Assembly (NCBI GenBank): GCA_030696235.1 | Contig: JAUYSN010000026.1 | Coordinates: 1 to 9,260, forward strand | DNA length: 9,260 nucleotides | Direction: 5' to 3' | Source of the DNA: Sulfuricella sp. | GTDB lineage: Bacteria > Pseudomonadota > Gammaproteobacteria > Burkholderiales > Sulfuricellaceae | Part shown: piece by piece, positions 1 through 6,233 of the stretch | Layout: each line of letters begins with the position of its first letter | Position numbering within the stretch: the stretch's first letter is position 1 | Made by a program: the position numbers and the translations under genes | The notes under the pieces: generated by a model | The model's input: the letters and a program-made list of their open reading frames with translations, nothing else | Databases searched by the model: none | Told to the model about the DNA's origin: nothing

Positions 1-57
1 GCCTTCCCCATGGGCGACGCCGCGCCCTTCGTGGTCGAGAGATTCAATGATGGTCAT
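1..57 (-). CDS. rlmD: RlmD-like 23S rRNA (uracil-5-)-methyltransferase, N-terminal 19 codons only
   Basis: Only the 5' end of this gene is in the window; it runs off the left edge. The minus strand from 57 reads ATG and then MTIIESLDHEGRGVAHGEG. The run IESLDHEGRGVAH is characteristic of the start of the TRAM RNA-binding domain of RlmD (RumA), which makes 5-methyluridine at position 1939 of 23S rRNA using S-adenosylmethionine. The catalytic and iron-sulfur cysteines lie outside the window and cannot be checked. ATG at 57 is the best start, as no in-frame ATG, GTG or TTG lies in the few codons upstream. There is no strong Shine-Dalgarno, and a palindromic repeat lies 30 nt upstream. Another TRAM-domain methyltransferase is possible, but the DHEGRGVA wording favours RlmD. 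Confidence 0.72.
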   Translation of the reverse strand, partial: MTIIESLDHEGRGVAHGEG

Positions 58-87
58 GGGGATTAATCCAAAAACGACAATTCATTT

Positions 88-168
88 ACCACAGAGACAC
101 AGAGACACAGAGGCACAGAGAAAACAAAGAATTGAATTTAAAACTCTGTGCCTCTGTGTCTCTGTGGT
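88..168. repeat. Palindromic repeat element A (CACAGAGA octamer arms)
   Basis: The left arm (88-120) is a tandem array of the octamer CACAGAGA/G, and the right arm (144-168) is its reverse complement. The right arm is 25 nt and pairs completely with the left arm except that the left carries one extra 8-bp unit (33 nt). The spacer is AT-rich (121-143). The outer flank of the right arm, read on the minus strand, is CATTTCACC, shared with element B. The element fills most of the gap between the exonuclease stop (203) and the rlmD start (57). Short out-of-frame ORFs through it give phrases such as PQRHRGTE and LCLCVSV, which I recognise as frequent spurious translations of this widespread repeat type. 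Confidence 0.85.
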
Positions 169-202
169 GAAATGTTTTTTAAAAGTAACGTCTGAAAACC
201 GC

Positions 203-991
203 TTACTTCCACAAAGCCAGGAACTCCTGCCAGTGCGGCGCATCGGACTTGTTCAAGGTGGCGCGCACCAGGTCGCACTCGGACTGATAAGCCTCGCGCG
301 TCAACGCACCGCGCATCAGCTGAAAACGCAGGTAAACCAGGTAAGTATTGGCGACATCGGTTTCGCAATAATTGCGGATGCCGTCGATCTCGCCGTTCTG
401 GAACGCATCCCAGACCTTCGAGCCATCCATGCCGAGCTTGCCGGGCAGGCCGACGAGTTGCGCGATCTGATCCAGCGGTGCGTTGGCGCGCGGCTGGTAG
501 AGCGCGAGCAGGTCCATCAGGTCGAGATGGCGGGTATGGTAACGGCTGATGTAGTTGTTCCACTTGAATTCGCGGTCGTCCTCGCCCATATCCCAGTAGC
601 GCGGCGCCTGGATGCCGTGGATCATGGCGCGGTAGTGAAGCACCGGCAAGTCGAAGCCGCCGCCGTTCCACGACACGATCTGCGGCGTGTATTTCTCGAT
701 GCCCTCGAAAAAGCGGCGAACCAGCTCGGCCTCGTCGTCCTCGGGATTGCCCAGCGACCAGATGCGGAAGCTGTCGCGCTCGCGCAGGGCGCAGGAGATC
801 GCCACCACGCGCTGCACGTGCAGCTGCAGGAAGTCGTTGCCGGTTACCTGGCGGCGTTGGTGGAAGGCCATCTCCGCCACCTGGACCGGGTCGATTTCGT
901 CCCCGAGCCCGTTGAGCTTGCGCAGGCCCACGATGTCGGGGACTGTCTCGATGTCGAATACCAGAACGGGCGTCACTATTTCCGCACCCAT
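203..991 (-). CDS. Predicted 3'-5' exonuclease, PolB-type DEDDy family
   Basis: A 262-residue protein related to the proofreading exonuclease domain of family B DNA polymerases (the stand-alone DNA_pol_B_exo2 type), expected to be cytoplasmic and to remove nucleotides from 3' ends of DNA with two metal ions. The DEDDy residues are visible: D13 and E15 in VFDIETVPD, D114 in SWNGGGFDLPVL, and Y208/D212 in NYCETD. No polymerase domain follows, and the length fits the stand-alone family. The ATG at 991 lies inside the end of ydbL, overlapping it by 16 nt. An alternative GTG at 976 shares a base with the ydbL TAG stop (ATAGTG), giving residues MTPVLVFD. Both starts imply translational coupling. 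The physiological substrate is not known from sequence. Confidence 0.9.
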   Translation of the reverse strand: MGAEIVTPVLVFDIETVPDIVGLRKLNGLGDEIDPVQVAEMAFHQRRQVTGNDFLQLHVQRVVAISCALRERDSFRIWSLGNPEDDEAELVRRFFEGIEKYTPQIVSWNGGGFDLPVLHYRAMIHGIQAPRYWDMGEDDREFKWNNYISRYHTRHLDLMDLLALYQPRANAPLDQIAQLVGLPGKLGMDGSKVWDAFQNGEIDGIRNYCETDVANTYLVYLRFQLMRGALTREAYQSECDLVRATLNKSDAPHWQEFLALWK

Positions 992-1398
992 GCCCCGGCG
1001 TTATTCTGATACCACCATCCCGGCGCGGCCTTCTGCACCCAGCGCTGGGCGAAGGTGGCGCGGATATCCTCCTCCCATTCCGGATGGCCGTTGGCGCGTG
1101 CAATCTCGCGGTACAGGGCCTGGCGATCCTGGTTCTCCGCCGCGACCAGTCCGTTCACCGCCTGCCGTTGAGCCAATGGCACCAGGGCAGCATCTCGCAC
1201 CGCAATCAGGCCGTTGCGCGTCAGGCCGACCGCGCCGCTGGCATAGTGACCTGCAAGCTGGTCATGGCGCTGCTGCATGGTCATTTTCAGGCTGCCGATG
1301 GCAGGCGTGTTGATTTCCAGGTCGGCTGCGGCAAACGCCAGCAAAGGCATCCACAGCAGGGCAACGAGCATCCACAAACGAAGAATCTGGCTGTACAT
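976..1398 (-). CDS. ydbL: YdbL-family periplasmic protein (DUF1318)
   Basis: A 140-residue protein with an N-terminal signal peptide (hydrophobic core about residues 8-22, LRLWMLVALLWMPLLAFA, with cleavage expected after AFA or AA). The mature part carries the family's landmarks: INTPAI near residue 29, ASGAVGLTRNGLIAVRDA in the middle, and the C-terminal GWWYQNNAGAWVRK. In E. coli, YdbL is made with YdbH and YnbE and is reported to keep the lipoprotein YnbE from over-assembling, so a periplasmic chaperone role is likely here. The protein is longer than E. coli YdbL (108 aa) because of an N-terminal domain usual in other proteobacteria. A perfect AGGAGGT Shine-Dalgarno overlaps the ynbE stop, so the two genes are tightly coupled. 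Start codon and SD are unambiguous. Confidence 0.9.
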   Translation of the reverse strand: MYSQILRLWMLVALLWMPLLAFAAADLEINTPAIGSLKMTMQQRHDQLAGHYASGAVGLTRNGLIAVRDAALVPLAQRQAVNGLVAAENQDRQALYREIARANGHPEWEEDIRATFAQRWVQKAAPGWWYQNNAGAWVRK

Positions 1399-1407
1399 TG
1401 TGACCTC

Positions 1408-1593
1408 CTATTTCTGTTCGTCCGGTTTGGCCGGTGCCGGTGCGTCGCCCTGTTTCTTCAGCTGCCACACCTCGTCGATGATCTTGTCGGCGGCCTTTTC
1501 TGCTGCCGCTGCGGGAAAATAGATGTTGATGGTGACGCATGCCGAAACCGTCGCCGCCAGCAACACTGCCATAGCCATGGGTAATGTTCTCAT
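1408..1593 (-). CDS. ynbE: YnbE-like small outer-membrane lipoprotein
   Basis: A 61-residue protein with a lipoprotein signal peptide: a positively charged start (MRT), hydrophobic core, and a lipobox-like VSAC at residues 16-19, so Cys19 should be lipidated. The residue after Cys is Val, not Asp, which is consistent with outer-membrane sorting. The mature part begins VTINIYFPAAAAEKAADKII and ends in a Lys/Pro-rich tail. Its position between ydbH and ydbL is that of E. coli ynbE, an outer-membrane lipoprotein that pairs with YdbH to form a trans-envelope lipid path. The TINI strand resembles the ITINMNV strand of E. coli YnbE, but overall identity is low, so the assignment rests largely on size, lipobox and context. 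A strong AAGGAG precedes the ATG; ydbH ends 20 nt upstream. Confidence 0.8.
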   Translation of the reverse strand: MRTLPMAMAVLLAATVSACVTINIYFPAAAAEKAADKIIDEVWQLKKQGDAPAPAKPDEQK

Positions 1594-1613
1594 TCAATCT
1601 CCTTCCTGGTTCT

Positions 1614-3614
1614 TTACTGGATAACCGGCTTCACATTCTTCTGGGTGACCCGCTTCAACCGCTCCAGCAACTCGTCCCAGCTCACCTCGCGATTGTAACC
1701 GATTACGCTGATCGCCGGTATGCCGCCGCCCTTCACGATAACGTAGCCATGCGGCGCCGGCTCGACGCCATCCATCAGGCACACCCCGTTGCGCAGCACG
1801 CAGGAAAGGCCGATCCGGTCGTAACCGAACTGCTCGAAAAATCTCAGGAAGCTGCGCTGTATTGCCGCGGCTGCCCCGGCGCCGCCCAGAGACGAAATGC
1901 TCTGCACTGCACTCTGGCTGATTTTCTTCGGATAGGTTCCGGGGCTGCTTGCCACCTTGGCATCGAACTGCACCGGACGCCAGTTCGACAGCTCCAGCCC
2001 GGCCACCGCAATGTCGATGCGCCCCTGCATGTTGCCGAAGGAAAAGGCACGGGTCAGCAGATCGAGGTCGAGATTGCGCATGTCGAGATTGGCAGACAGG
2101 CGCGGAACACGGCCGAAAGGCTCGTTCAGCGAGAGGTCTTTGACCACTACAGTGCCGTCGAACACCTTGAACAACAAGGCGCCATCCACCTTGATATTGC
2201 CGCCGGCATAGCTGACGGCGGGGATGATGCCGGACAGCGTGCCATGCATGAGCGGCAGCTTCAATGCCGCGCTGAAACGCTCCATCGAAACGGGTGTCAG
2301 ACCGGCGCTGAAGCGCCACTGCCAAACGCCATCGCTGCGGCTGGCGGTGAAGCCGTCGAGATTAAGCCTGCCATCGAGCAGAGGAATGGAAAGGTCGGGC
2401 GTGCTGAGCTGCCAGCCCTTCATCGTCAGCGGAACCCGTGTCTCGCCCAATGCCAGGCGCAGAACCTCGCCACTCTGAAAACCAAACTCCGCCTGGCGCT
2501 CTTCCTTGTTCGACCACGGGATACGGGCATTCAGGCCATGCAGCGCGAAGCGCTGTTCCTCGTCGACGAATTCGGCAGCGCGCAGGCTCAGGTCGAAGTC
2601 GGTAGTGACGCCGTCGCGGTAGCGCCATGCCAGATCGGCGCCGCCCTTGGCCTGCAGCTTGGCGAAGGCGGTTTTTTCCAGGAAGGGTTTGAGCAGAACC
2701 TGATACAGCCCGGCCACATCGATGCCCGCCGCCTTGAGATCGAAATCCGTCAGGCCCCGGCCCGCACTATCCCACGCACCGGAAAGCTGAGCCTCCCCCA
2801 CTCCCGCCAGCCGCAGACTGCCCTGGCTGACGCGCAACAAGTCCGCTTCCAGGCTGCCCTGCCCGGCAAAACGGTGCCCGCCATCGGCAAAATAAAGCGG
2901 CTGCCAGAAGGCCTCGCCGGACTTCCAGTCCACCTCGCCCCGCCATAGCCAGCCGCTTTTCCGGCGCGACGCCTCGCATCGCACCCCGCCAGCGATTTTC
3001 TCGCCGGCATGCAGCCCGCTGGCATCGGCAAAAGCGAGGTCCTTGAACACCGCATCGGCAATGACGCTTCCTAATCCAGTGCGGCCGCCGTCCAGGCTGA
3101 TGCTGCCGCTCCATGTTCCGGCGGTGGGCCGAATCCCACCCTGCGGCAGGAATCCGGTCAGCCGCACGACCTGCCCGTTGCGGGCCTCGGCCCGGACACT
3201 CCAGCCGGGCTTTCCCCATTGCGCACCAAGCTGCCAGGTCTCGCCTCGAGGAAAATCCAGAGTCAGCGCCAGGGTTTTTGACTGCTGCTGATAAACGAAG
3301 CGCACCGGCAACTTTTCACCCAGATCCAGTTCGCCCCGGTCGCAGCGGATCTCGCCATTCTTCCACTGGGTCTTTGTGCAGGTCAGGCGCACCTTGCGCC
3401 AGGTCCGATCGCGCAGGGAAAGCTCCCCGATGCGCGCCTCGAAATGGGAAAAATCCGGCCCGTCCAGCGTGGCGCTAATGGCCTTGGCGTGAAAAGCGGG
3501 TGAAGAGATGTCGTCGACGCTCAGCGTGATTTTCCCGGCCTGGGCAACGGGAGCAAGCAACGCGAACAGGATCATAACCCGGACAGCTTGCGCCCCTGGC
3601 CAGAAAAGCTTCAT
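1614..3614 (-). CDS. ydbH: YdbH-family AsmA-like intermembrane phospholipid transport protein
   Basis: A 666-residue envelope protein. Residues 14-27 (MILFALLAPVAQAG) form a short hydrophobic segment after a basic stretch: a signal peptide or inner-membrane anchor with an AQA cleavage-like end. The rest is a long beta-rich repetitive sequence typical of AsmA-like proteins. The C-terminal part carries the YdbH/DctA signature: MHGTLSGIIPAVSY, then SQSAVQSISSLGGAGA, FGYDRIGLSCVLRNGVC and VIGYNREVSWDELLERLK. In E. coli, YdbH is one of three partly redundant proteins (with YhdP and TamB) that move phospholipids from inner to outer membrane. At 666 aa it is shorter than E. coli YdbH (about 880 aa). 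The ATG at 3614 is favoured over the ATG at 3575, which has no upstream SD and would cut into the signal sequence; the SD for 3614 is also weak. Repeat element B lies just upstream. Confidence 0.9.
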   Translation of the reverse strand: MKLFWPGAQAVRVMILFALLAPVAQAGKITLSVDDISSPAFHAKAISATLDGPDFSHFEARIGELSLRDRTWRKVRLTCTKTQWKNGEIRCDRGELDLGEKLPVRFVYQQQSKTLALTLDFPRGETWQLGAQWGKPGWSVRAEARNGQVVRLTGFLPQGGIRPTAGTWSGSISLDGGRTGLGSVIADAVFKDLAFADASGLHAGEKIAGGVRCEASRRKSGWLWRGEVDWKSGEAFWQPLYFADGGHRFAGQGSLEADLLRVSQGSLRLAGVGEAQLSGAWDSAGRGLTDFDLKAAGIDVAGLYQVLLKPFLEKTAFAKLQAKGGADLAWRYRDGVTTDFDLSLRAAEFVDEEQRFALHGLNARIPWSNKEERQAEFGFQSGEVLRLALGETRVPLTMKGWQLSTPDLSIPLLDGRLNLDGFTASRSDGVWQWRFSAGLTPVSMERFSAALKLPLMHGTLSGIIPAVSYAGGNIKVDGALLFKVFDGTVVVKDLSLNEPFGRVPRLSANLDMRNLDLDLLTRAFSFGNMQGRIDIAVAGLELSNWRPVQFDAKVASSPGTYPKKISQSAVQSISSLGGAGAAAAIQRSFLRFFEQFGYDRIGLSCVLRNGVCLMDGVEPAPHGYVIVKGGGIPAISVIGYNREVSWDELLERLKRVTQKNVKPVIQ

Positions 3615-3631
3615 CTTGAAAACGACATTTC

Positions 3632-3756
3632 ACCGCAAAGGACGCGAAGGTTCGCAAGGTAAAACAATCGGTTAATGAATTGCATTGCCTCACCCATCAG
3701 GTAAACAGGACGTTTAGGCCTTTGAATTCCTTCGCGTCCCTTGCGTCCTTTGCGGT
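3632..3756. repeat. Palindromic repeat element B (AAAGGACGC arms)
   Basis: The left arm begins ACCGCAAAGGACGC (3632-3645), and its exact reverse complement GCGTCCTTTGCGGT lies at 3743-3756. The arms continue as degenerate 9-10 bp units: left to about 3659, right from about 3729 (CCTTCGCGT, CCCTTGCGT, CCTTTGCGG). The core of roughly 70 bp has no recognisable content. The element occupies the gap between the cysM stop (3790) and the ydbH start (3614). The same arm sequence occurs in element D at 8388-8463. Confidence 0.85.
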
Positions 3757-3789
3757 TCAACTGCTTTTTGTCGGTTCATTGCCGTGGAA

Positions 3790-4677
3790 TCAGGCCGGGA
3801 ACACGCCGGTGGACAGGTAGCGGTCGCCCCGGTCGCACACGATGGACACGATGACTGCGTTTTCGGTTTCCGCCGACACCCGGAGCGCGGCCGCCAATGC
3901 GCCGCCGGACGAGATGCCGGCGAAAATACCTTCCTCCGCAGCCAGCCGGCGCGTGATTTCCTCGGCTTCCTGCTGGCCGACTTCGATCAGCCGGTCCACC
4001 CGCTTGAAATCGCAGATTTTCGGCAGATAGGCCAGTGGCCACTTGCGGATGCCGGGAATCTGCGAGCCTTCGCTGGGCTGCACGCCGATGATCTGGATGT
4101 TCGGATTCTGTTCCTTGAGGTAACGCGAGCAGCCCATGATGGTGCCGGTGGTGCCCATGCTGCTGACGAAATGGGTGATTTTCCCCTGCGTGTCGCGCCA
4201 GATTTCCGGGGCGGTGCCCTCGTAATGGGCTTGCGGGTTGTCCGGGTTGGAGAACTGGTCGAGGATGATCCCCCGGCCTTCGTCGCGCATCCGGCTGGCG
4301 GTGTCGATCGCCGCTTCCATGCTGCCTTCCTTCGGCGTCAGCACGATCTCCGCACCGAAGGCGCGCATTACCTGGCGCCGTTCCACGCTCATGTGCTCCG
4401 GCATCACCAGCACCATCTTGTAGCCGCGCATCGCCGCCGCCATCGCCAGGGCGATGCCGGTATTGCCGCTGGTCGCCTCGATCAGGGTGTCGCCCGGTTT
4501 GATCTCGCCGCGCGCTTCGGCACGCTGGATCATGAAAAGCGCCGGCCGGTCCTTGACCGAACCGGCCGGGTTGTTGCCTTCCAGCTTGACCAGCACGACG
4601 TTGCTGGTTTTGCCTGGCAATCGTTTCAGCTTCACCAGTGGCGTATTGCCTACGAATTCCTCTATGCTTTTAAACAT
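3790..4677 (-). CDS. cysM: Cysteine synthase B (O-acetylserine sulfhydrylase B)
   Basis: A 295-residue PLP enzyme that makes cysteine from O-acetylserine and sulfide or, in the CysM subgroup, thiosulfate. Visible motifs: the PLP lysine K42 in NNPAGSVKDRP, the substrate loop TSGNTG at 69-74, the phosphate-binding loop GTTGT at 175-179, SSGG at 256-259, and the CysM-type C-terminus CDRGDRYLSTGVF at 281-293. It aligns closely with E. coli CysM (303 aa) but lacks that protein's last dozen or so residues. The start is set at ATG 4677 (MFKSIEEFVGNTPL) because it follows AAGGAA by 9 nt and matches the family N-terminus; an upstream TTG/ATG-type extension would overlap the preceding gene. The GGDEF gene ends 13 nt upstream with its stop inside the SD, so cotranscription is likely. 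Confidence 0.96.
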   Translation of the reverse strand: MFKSIEEFVGNTPLVKLKRLPGKTSNVVLVKLEGNNPAGSVKDRPALFMIQRAEARGEIKPGDTLIEATSGNTGIALAMAAAMRGYKMVLVMPEHMSVERRQVMRAFGAEIVLTPKEGSMEAAIDTASRMRDEGRGIILDQFSNPDNPQAHYEGTAPEIWRDTQGKITHFVSSMGTTGTIMGCSRYLKEQNPNIQIIGVQPSEGSQIPGIRKWPLAYLPKICDFKRVDRLIEVGQQEAEEITRRLAAEEGIFAGISSGGALAAALRVSAETENAVIVSIVCDRGDRYLSTGVFPA

Positions 4678-4686
4678 TCTCGTCTG

Positions 4687-4692
4687 TTCCTT
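4687..4692 (-). promoter_or_regulatory. Shine-Dalgarno of cysM, overlapping the upstream stop codon
   Basis: The minus strand reads TAAGGAACAGACGAGAATG. The AAGGAA overlaps the TAA of the GGDEF gene (4691-4693) and lies 9 nt before ATG 4677. This selects ATG 4677 over any longer reading and points to translational coupling with the upstream gene. Confidence 0.7.
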
Positions 4693-5650
4693 ACGTGCTT
4701 TGTGGAGCAACCCGGTATACTTGGTCGCATTCGCTGATCACACCCGCCATGGTCACGCAATTCCTGCCGTTTTTCCTGGAATGCCCAACCGCCCGCCCAG
4801 CCCTGGCATACAGCTCCTGGCGGCTCTCCCCCGGCAGCAGCATGGCTACGCCGAAGCTGGCGGTCAGCGGACGTGTCATGGGCAGAATGATCTGCCCTTC
4901 CAGATCCATGCGCAACCGCTCGGCCACGATCAGCGCGCCCATTTCATTGGTTTCCGGCAGCAGCATGGCAAACTCCAATCCGCCGTAGCGTGCCGCCAGG
5001 TCGGTGGTGCGCACCGAGTGGGTGATCACCGTCGCCACATGGTGCAGCAGCTCATCCCCCACTTCGCGGCCATAGTTTTCATTGACCCCGCCGAAGTCAT
5101 CCATCTCCATCAATATCAGTCCGAGCGGGCGCCGATACCGTTCCCAGCGGCCGATTTCTTCAGCGATACGGTCATCCAGGCTTCTGCGGTTGGCCAAACC
5201 GGTCAGCGTGTCCTGGCGCTTGAGCGCCTCGACCTCCTCCAGTGCTTTTTGCAGCGCCTGATTGCGTCGCGCCAGAGTGCGTTCGGTGTCCTCCAGCTCC
5301 CTGCCCAGCCGCTCGATCACGCCATTCAGCTGCGGGTATGCCGAAACGCCCACCTCGGCGGCGAGCAGCCATCCTGATCCGGTACGGTAGATGCTGCCGG
5401 ACAGAGCGACCCAGCCCTCCGACGAACCCGCAAGGACGATTGGACCGGTGTATGCCTTGCCGTCCAGCCCGATTTTTGCCCGACTGAGCTCTGCCCTATC
5501 CGGCTTGGTCAGGCGCACGCCGACTCCCTCCGCCCTCGCTTCCGCTGTTGCGGAAAGAAAACCCTGATTGGACTCGACAACCCAGCCCTCTTCATCCAGC
5601 ACCGCTATAGCTATGGCATGAAGCTCCTTCGCCCAGGACGGAATAAGCAT
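4691..5650 (-). CDS. PAS-like/coiled-coil/GGDEF-domain protein with degenerate active site (GGLEF)
   Basis: A 319-residue soluble protein: a PAS-like sensory region (about 8-100, AIAVLDEEGWVVESNQGF...), a coiled coil (about 108-146) and a GGDEF domain (about 147-305, starting DTLTGLANRRSL). GGDEF domains make cyclic di-GMP from two GTP. Here the signature is GGLEF (223-227): Leu replaces the acidic third residue that binds metal and supports catalysis. The other metal aspartate position is Glu (E182 in MEMDDF), the usual FK is FG, and the C-terminal ALYxAK region reads AVGHSR. The inhibitory-site motif RxxD is intact (RTTD, 214-217). The protein is therefore probably a weak or inactive cyclase, or a c-di-GMP or GTP receptor. 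ATG 5650 is preceded by AGGAG, though very close; a TTG at 5668 would add six residues. It lies 13 nt upstream of cysM. Confidence 0.88.
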   Translation of the reverse strand: MLIPSWAKELHAIAIAVLDEEGWVVESNQGFLSATAEARAEGVGVRLTKPDRAELSRAKIGLDGKAYTGPIVLAGSSEGWVALSGSIYRTGSGWLLAAEVGVSAYPQLNGVIERLGRELEDTERTLARRNQALQKALEEVEALKRQDTLTGLANRRSLDDRIAEEIGRWERYRRPLGLILMEMDDFGGVNENYGREVGDELLHHVATVITHSVRTTDLAARYGGLEFAMLLPETNEMGALIVAERLRMDLEGQIILPMTRPLTASFGVAMLLPGESRQELYARAGRAVGHSRKNGRNCVTMAGVISECDQVYRVAPQST

Positions 5651-5703
5651 TTCTCCTGCATCAGACAAACGCGGCCCACTTTCTATTTATTGCTAATTTG
5701 TTC

Positions 5704-5732
5704 AATTTAAAGCATTTGCCCGAAACACTCAA
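5704..5732 (-). promoter_or_regulatory. Candidate sigma70-type promoter for the GGDEF gene and cysM
   Basis: On the minus strand, TTGAGT (5732-5727) and TAAATT (5709-5704) are separated by exactly 17 nt; each matches the consensus hexamer at 4 of 6 positions. A TGC precedes the -10 region. The site lies in a markedly AT-rich stretch (about 5685-5750), downstream of the comEA terminator and about 50 nt upstream of the coding start, where a promoter is expected. It has not been tested. Confidence 0.35.
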
Positions 5733-5750
5733 ACATACCCCTCAAATAGC

Positions 5751-5774
5751 AACAGCCCCGCAAGCGGGGCTGTT
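5751..5774 (-). terminator. Hairpin terminator after comEA
   Basis: A perfect 11-bp inverted repeat, AACAGCCCCGC / GCGGGGCTGTT, with a 2-nt loop, ends 20 nt beyond the comEA stop. On the minus strand it is followed by GCTATTTGAG, a poor U-tract, so termination may be imperfect. It separates the LPS/comEA block from the GGDEF-cysM pair. Confidence 0.75.
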
Positions 5775-5794
5775 GTATTAATGCCTCGGCAGCT

Positions 5795-6175
5795 TTACTT
5801 CTTGTCAGCCGCTTTCTTGCTGTCATCTTTCTTGGCAGCCTTGTCGTCCGCCTTGGCCGGAGCTGCATCCTTTTTGGCTTCCGGTTTGGCCTTTCCTTCA
5901 ACCTTGGAGGGTGCAGCACCACTGGTCACCGTCAGATCGGCGCGCAGCTTGTCCACCGTCTTTTTGCCGAAGCCCGGCACCATTTCCAGATCATCCACCG
6001 ACTTGAACGGGCCATTCTTGGTGCGGTAATCCATGATCGCTTTGGCTTTAACCGGGCCAACGCCATTCAGGGCTTCCAACTCGACGGTAGTGGCGCTATT
6101 CAGATTGACCGGGCCAGCAAAAACAGAAGTTGAAAATGCGAAACAAGCGAGCAAAATGAGTAGCAGTTTTTTCAT
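5795..6175 (-). CDS. comEA: ComEA-family secreted helix-hairpin-helix DNA-binding protein with Lys/Ala-rich tail
   Basis: A 126-residue protein. Residues 1-20 are a clear Sec signal peptide (MKKLLLILLACFAFSTSVFA, cleavage before GPVNLN). Residues 22-82 are the ComEA HhH domain: VNLNSAT, LEALNGVGPVKAKAI, NGPFKSVDDLEMVPGFGKKTV. ComEA binds incoming double-stranded DNA in the periplasm during natural transformation. Residues 85-126 are a low-complexity tail with 13 Lys plus Ala, Asp and Pro and no predicted fold; typical short ComEA proteins end soon after the HhH domain. A good SD (AAGGGGA) precedes the ATG. The gene starts 58 nt after hldD, so it may share that transcript or use a local -10-like TATAAG at 6208-6213. 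A DNA-uptake role is inferred from the family; no other competence gene is in the window. Confidence 0.9.
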   Translation of the reverse strand: MKKLLLILLACFAFSTSVFAGPVNLNSATTVELEALNGVGPVKAKAIMDYRTKNGPFKSVDDLEMVPGFGKKTVDKLRADLTVTSGAAPSKVEGKAKPEAKKDAAPAKADDKAAKKDDSKKAADKK

Positions 6176-6207
6176 GGAAATCCCCTTCGGTTGATTAACG
6201 AAACAGA

Positions 6208-6213
6208 CTTATA
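6208..6213 (-). promoter_or_regulatory. Possible -10 element upstream of comEA
   Basis: The minus strand carries TATAAG, five of six matches to TATAAT, in the 58-nt hldD-comEA gap. No convincing -35 lies 16-18 nt upstream, so this is a weak candidate only. Confidence 0.2.
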
Positions 6214-6233
6214 ACTCTTCCAGCGCCGCAGCA

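Noticed and set aside
88..120. Possible CRISPR-like or microsatellite array
   Set aside because: The octamers are directly abutting with no spacers, and the array has an inverted copy nearby, so it is an arm of a palindrome.
47..1009. Plus-strand open frame (320 codons) opposite the exonuclease gene
   Set aside because: Its N-terminal part is translated repeat A (HLPQRHRDTEAQR), and the rest is antisense to the DEDDy exonuclease.
1584..2948. Long plus-strand open frame (454 codons) opposite ydbH
   Set aside because: It is fully antisense to a well-supported YdbH gene, has no recognisable domain or SD, and its His/Gln/Ala/Arg-rich composition is typical of the complement of GC-rich codons.
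3475..3693. Small minus-strand ORF containing FTLRTFASFAV
   Set aside because: This phrase is the translation of the element B arm and recurs in an ORF at element D (8438-8659, MRTFASFAV); both are repeat-derived artefacts.
3615..3789. Rho-independent terminator reading of element B (and likewise A and D)
   Set aside because: Stems are separated by long cores or lack a U-tract after the 3' arm on the transcribed strand; similar elements occur within otherwise continuous gene blocks, so termination is not supported.
3784..4737. Plus-strand open frame (317 codons) opposite cysM
   Set aside because: Antisense shadow of a certain gene; composition (His, Ala, Arg, Gly) is that of reversed codons and no family is recognisable.
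4454..5377. Plus-strand open frame (307 codons) across cysM and the GGDEF gene
   Set aside because: It overlaps two real minus-strand genes throughout and shows no domain.
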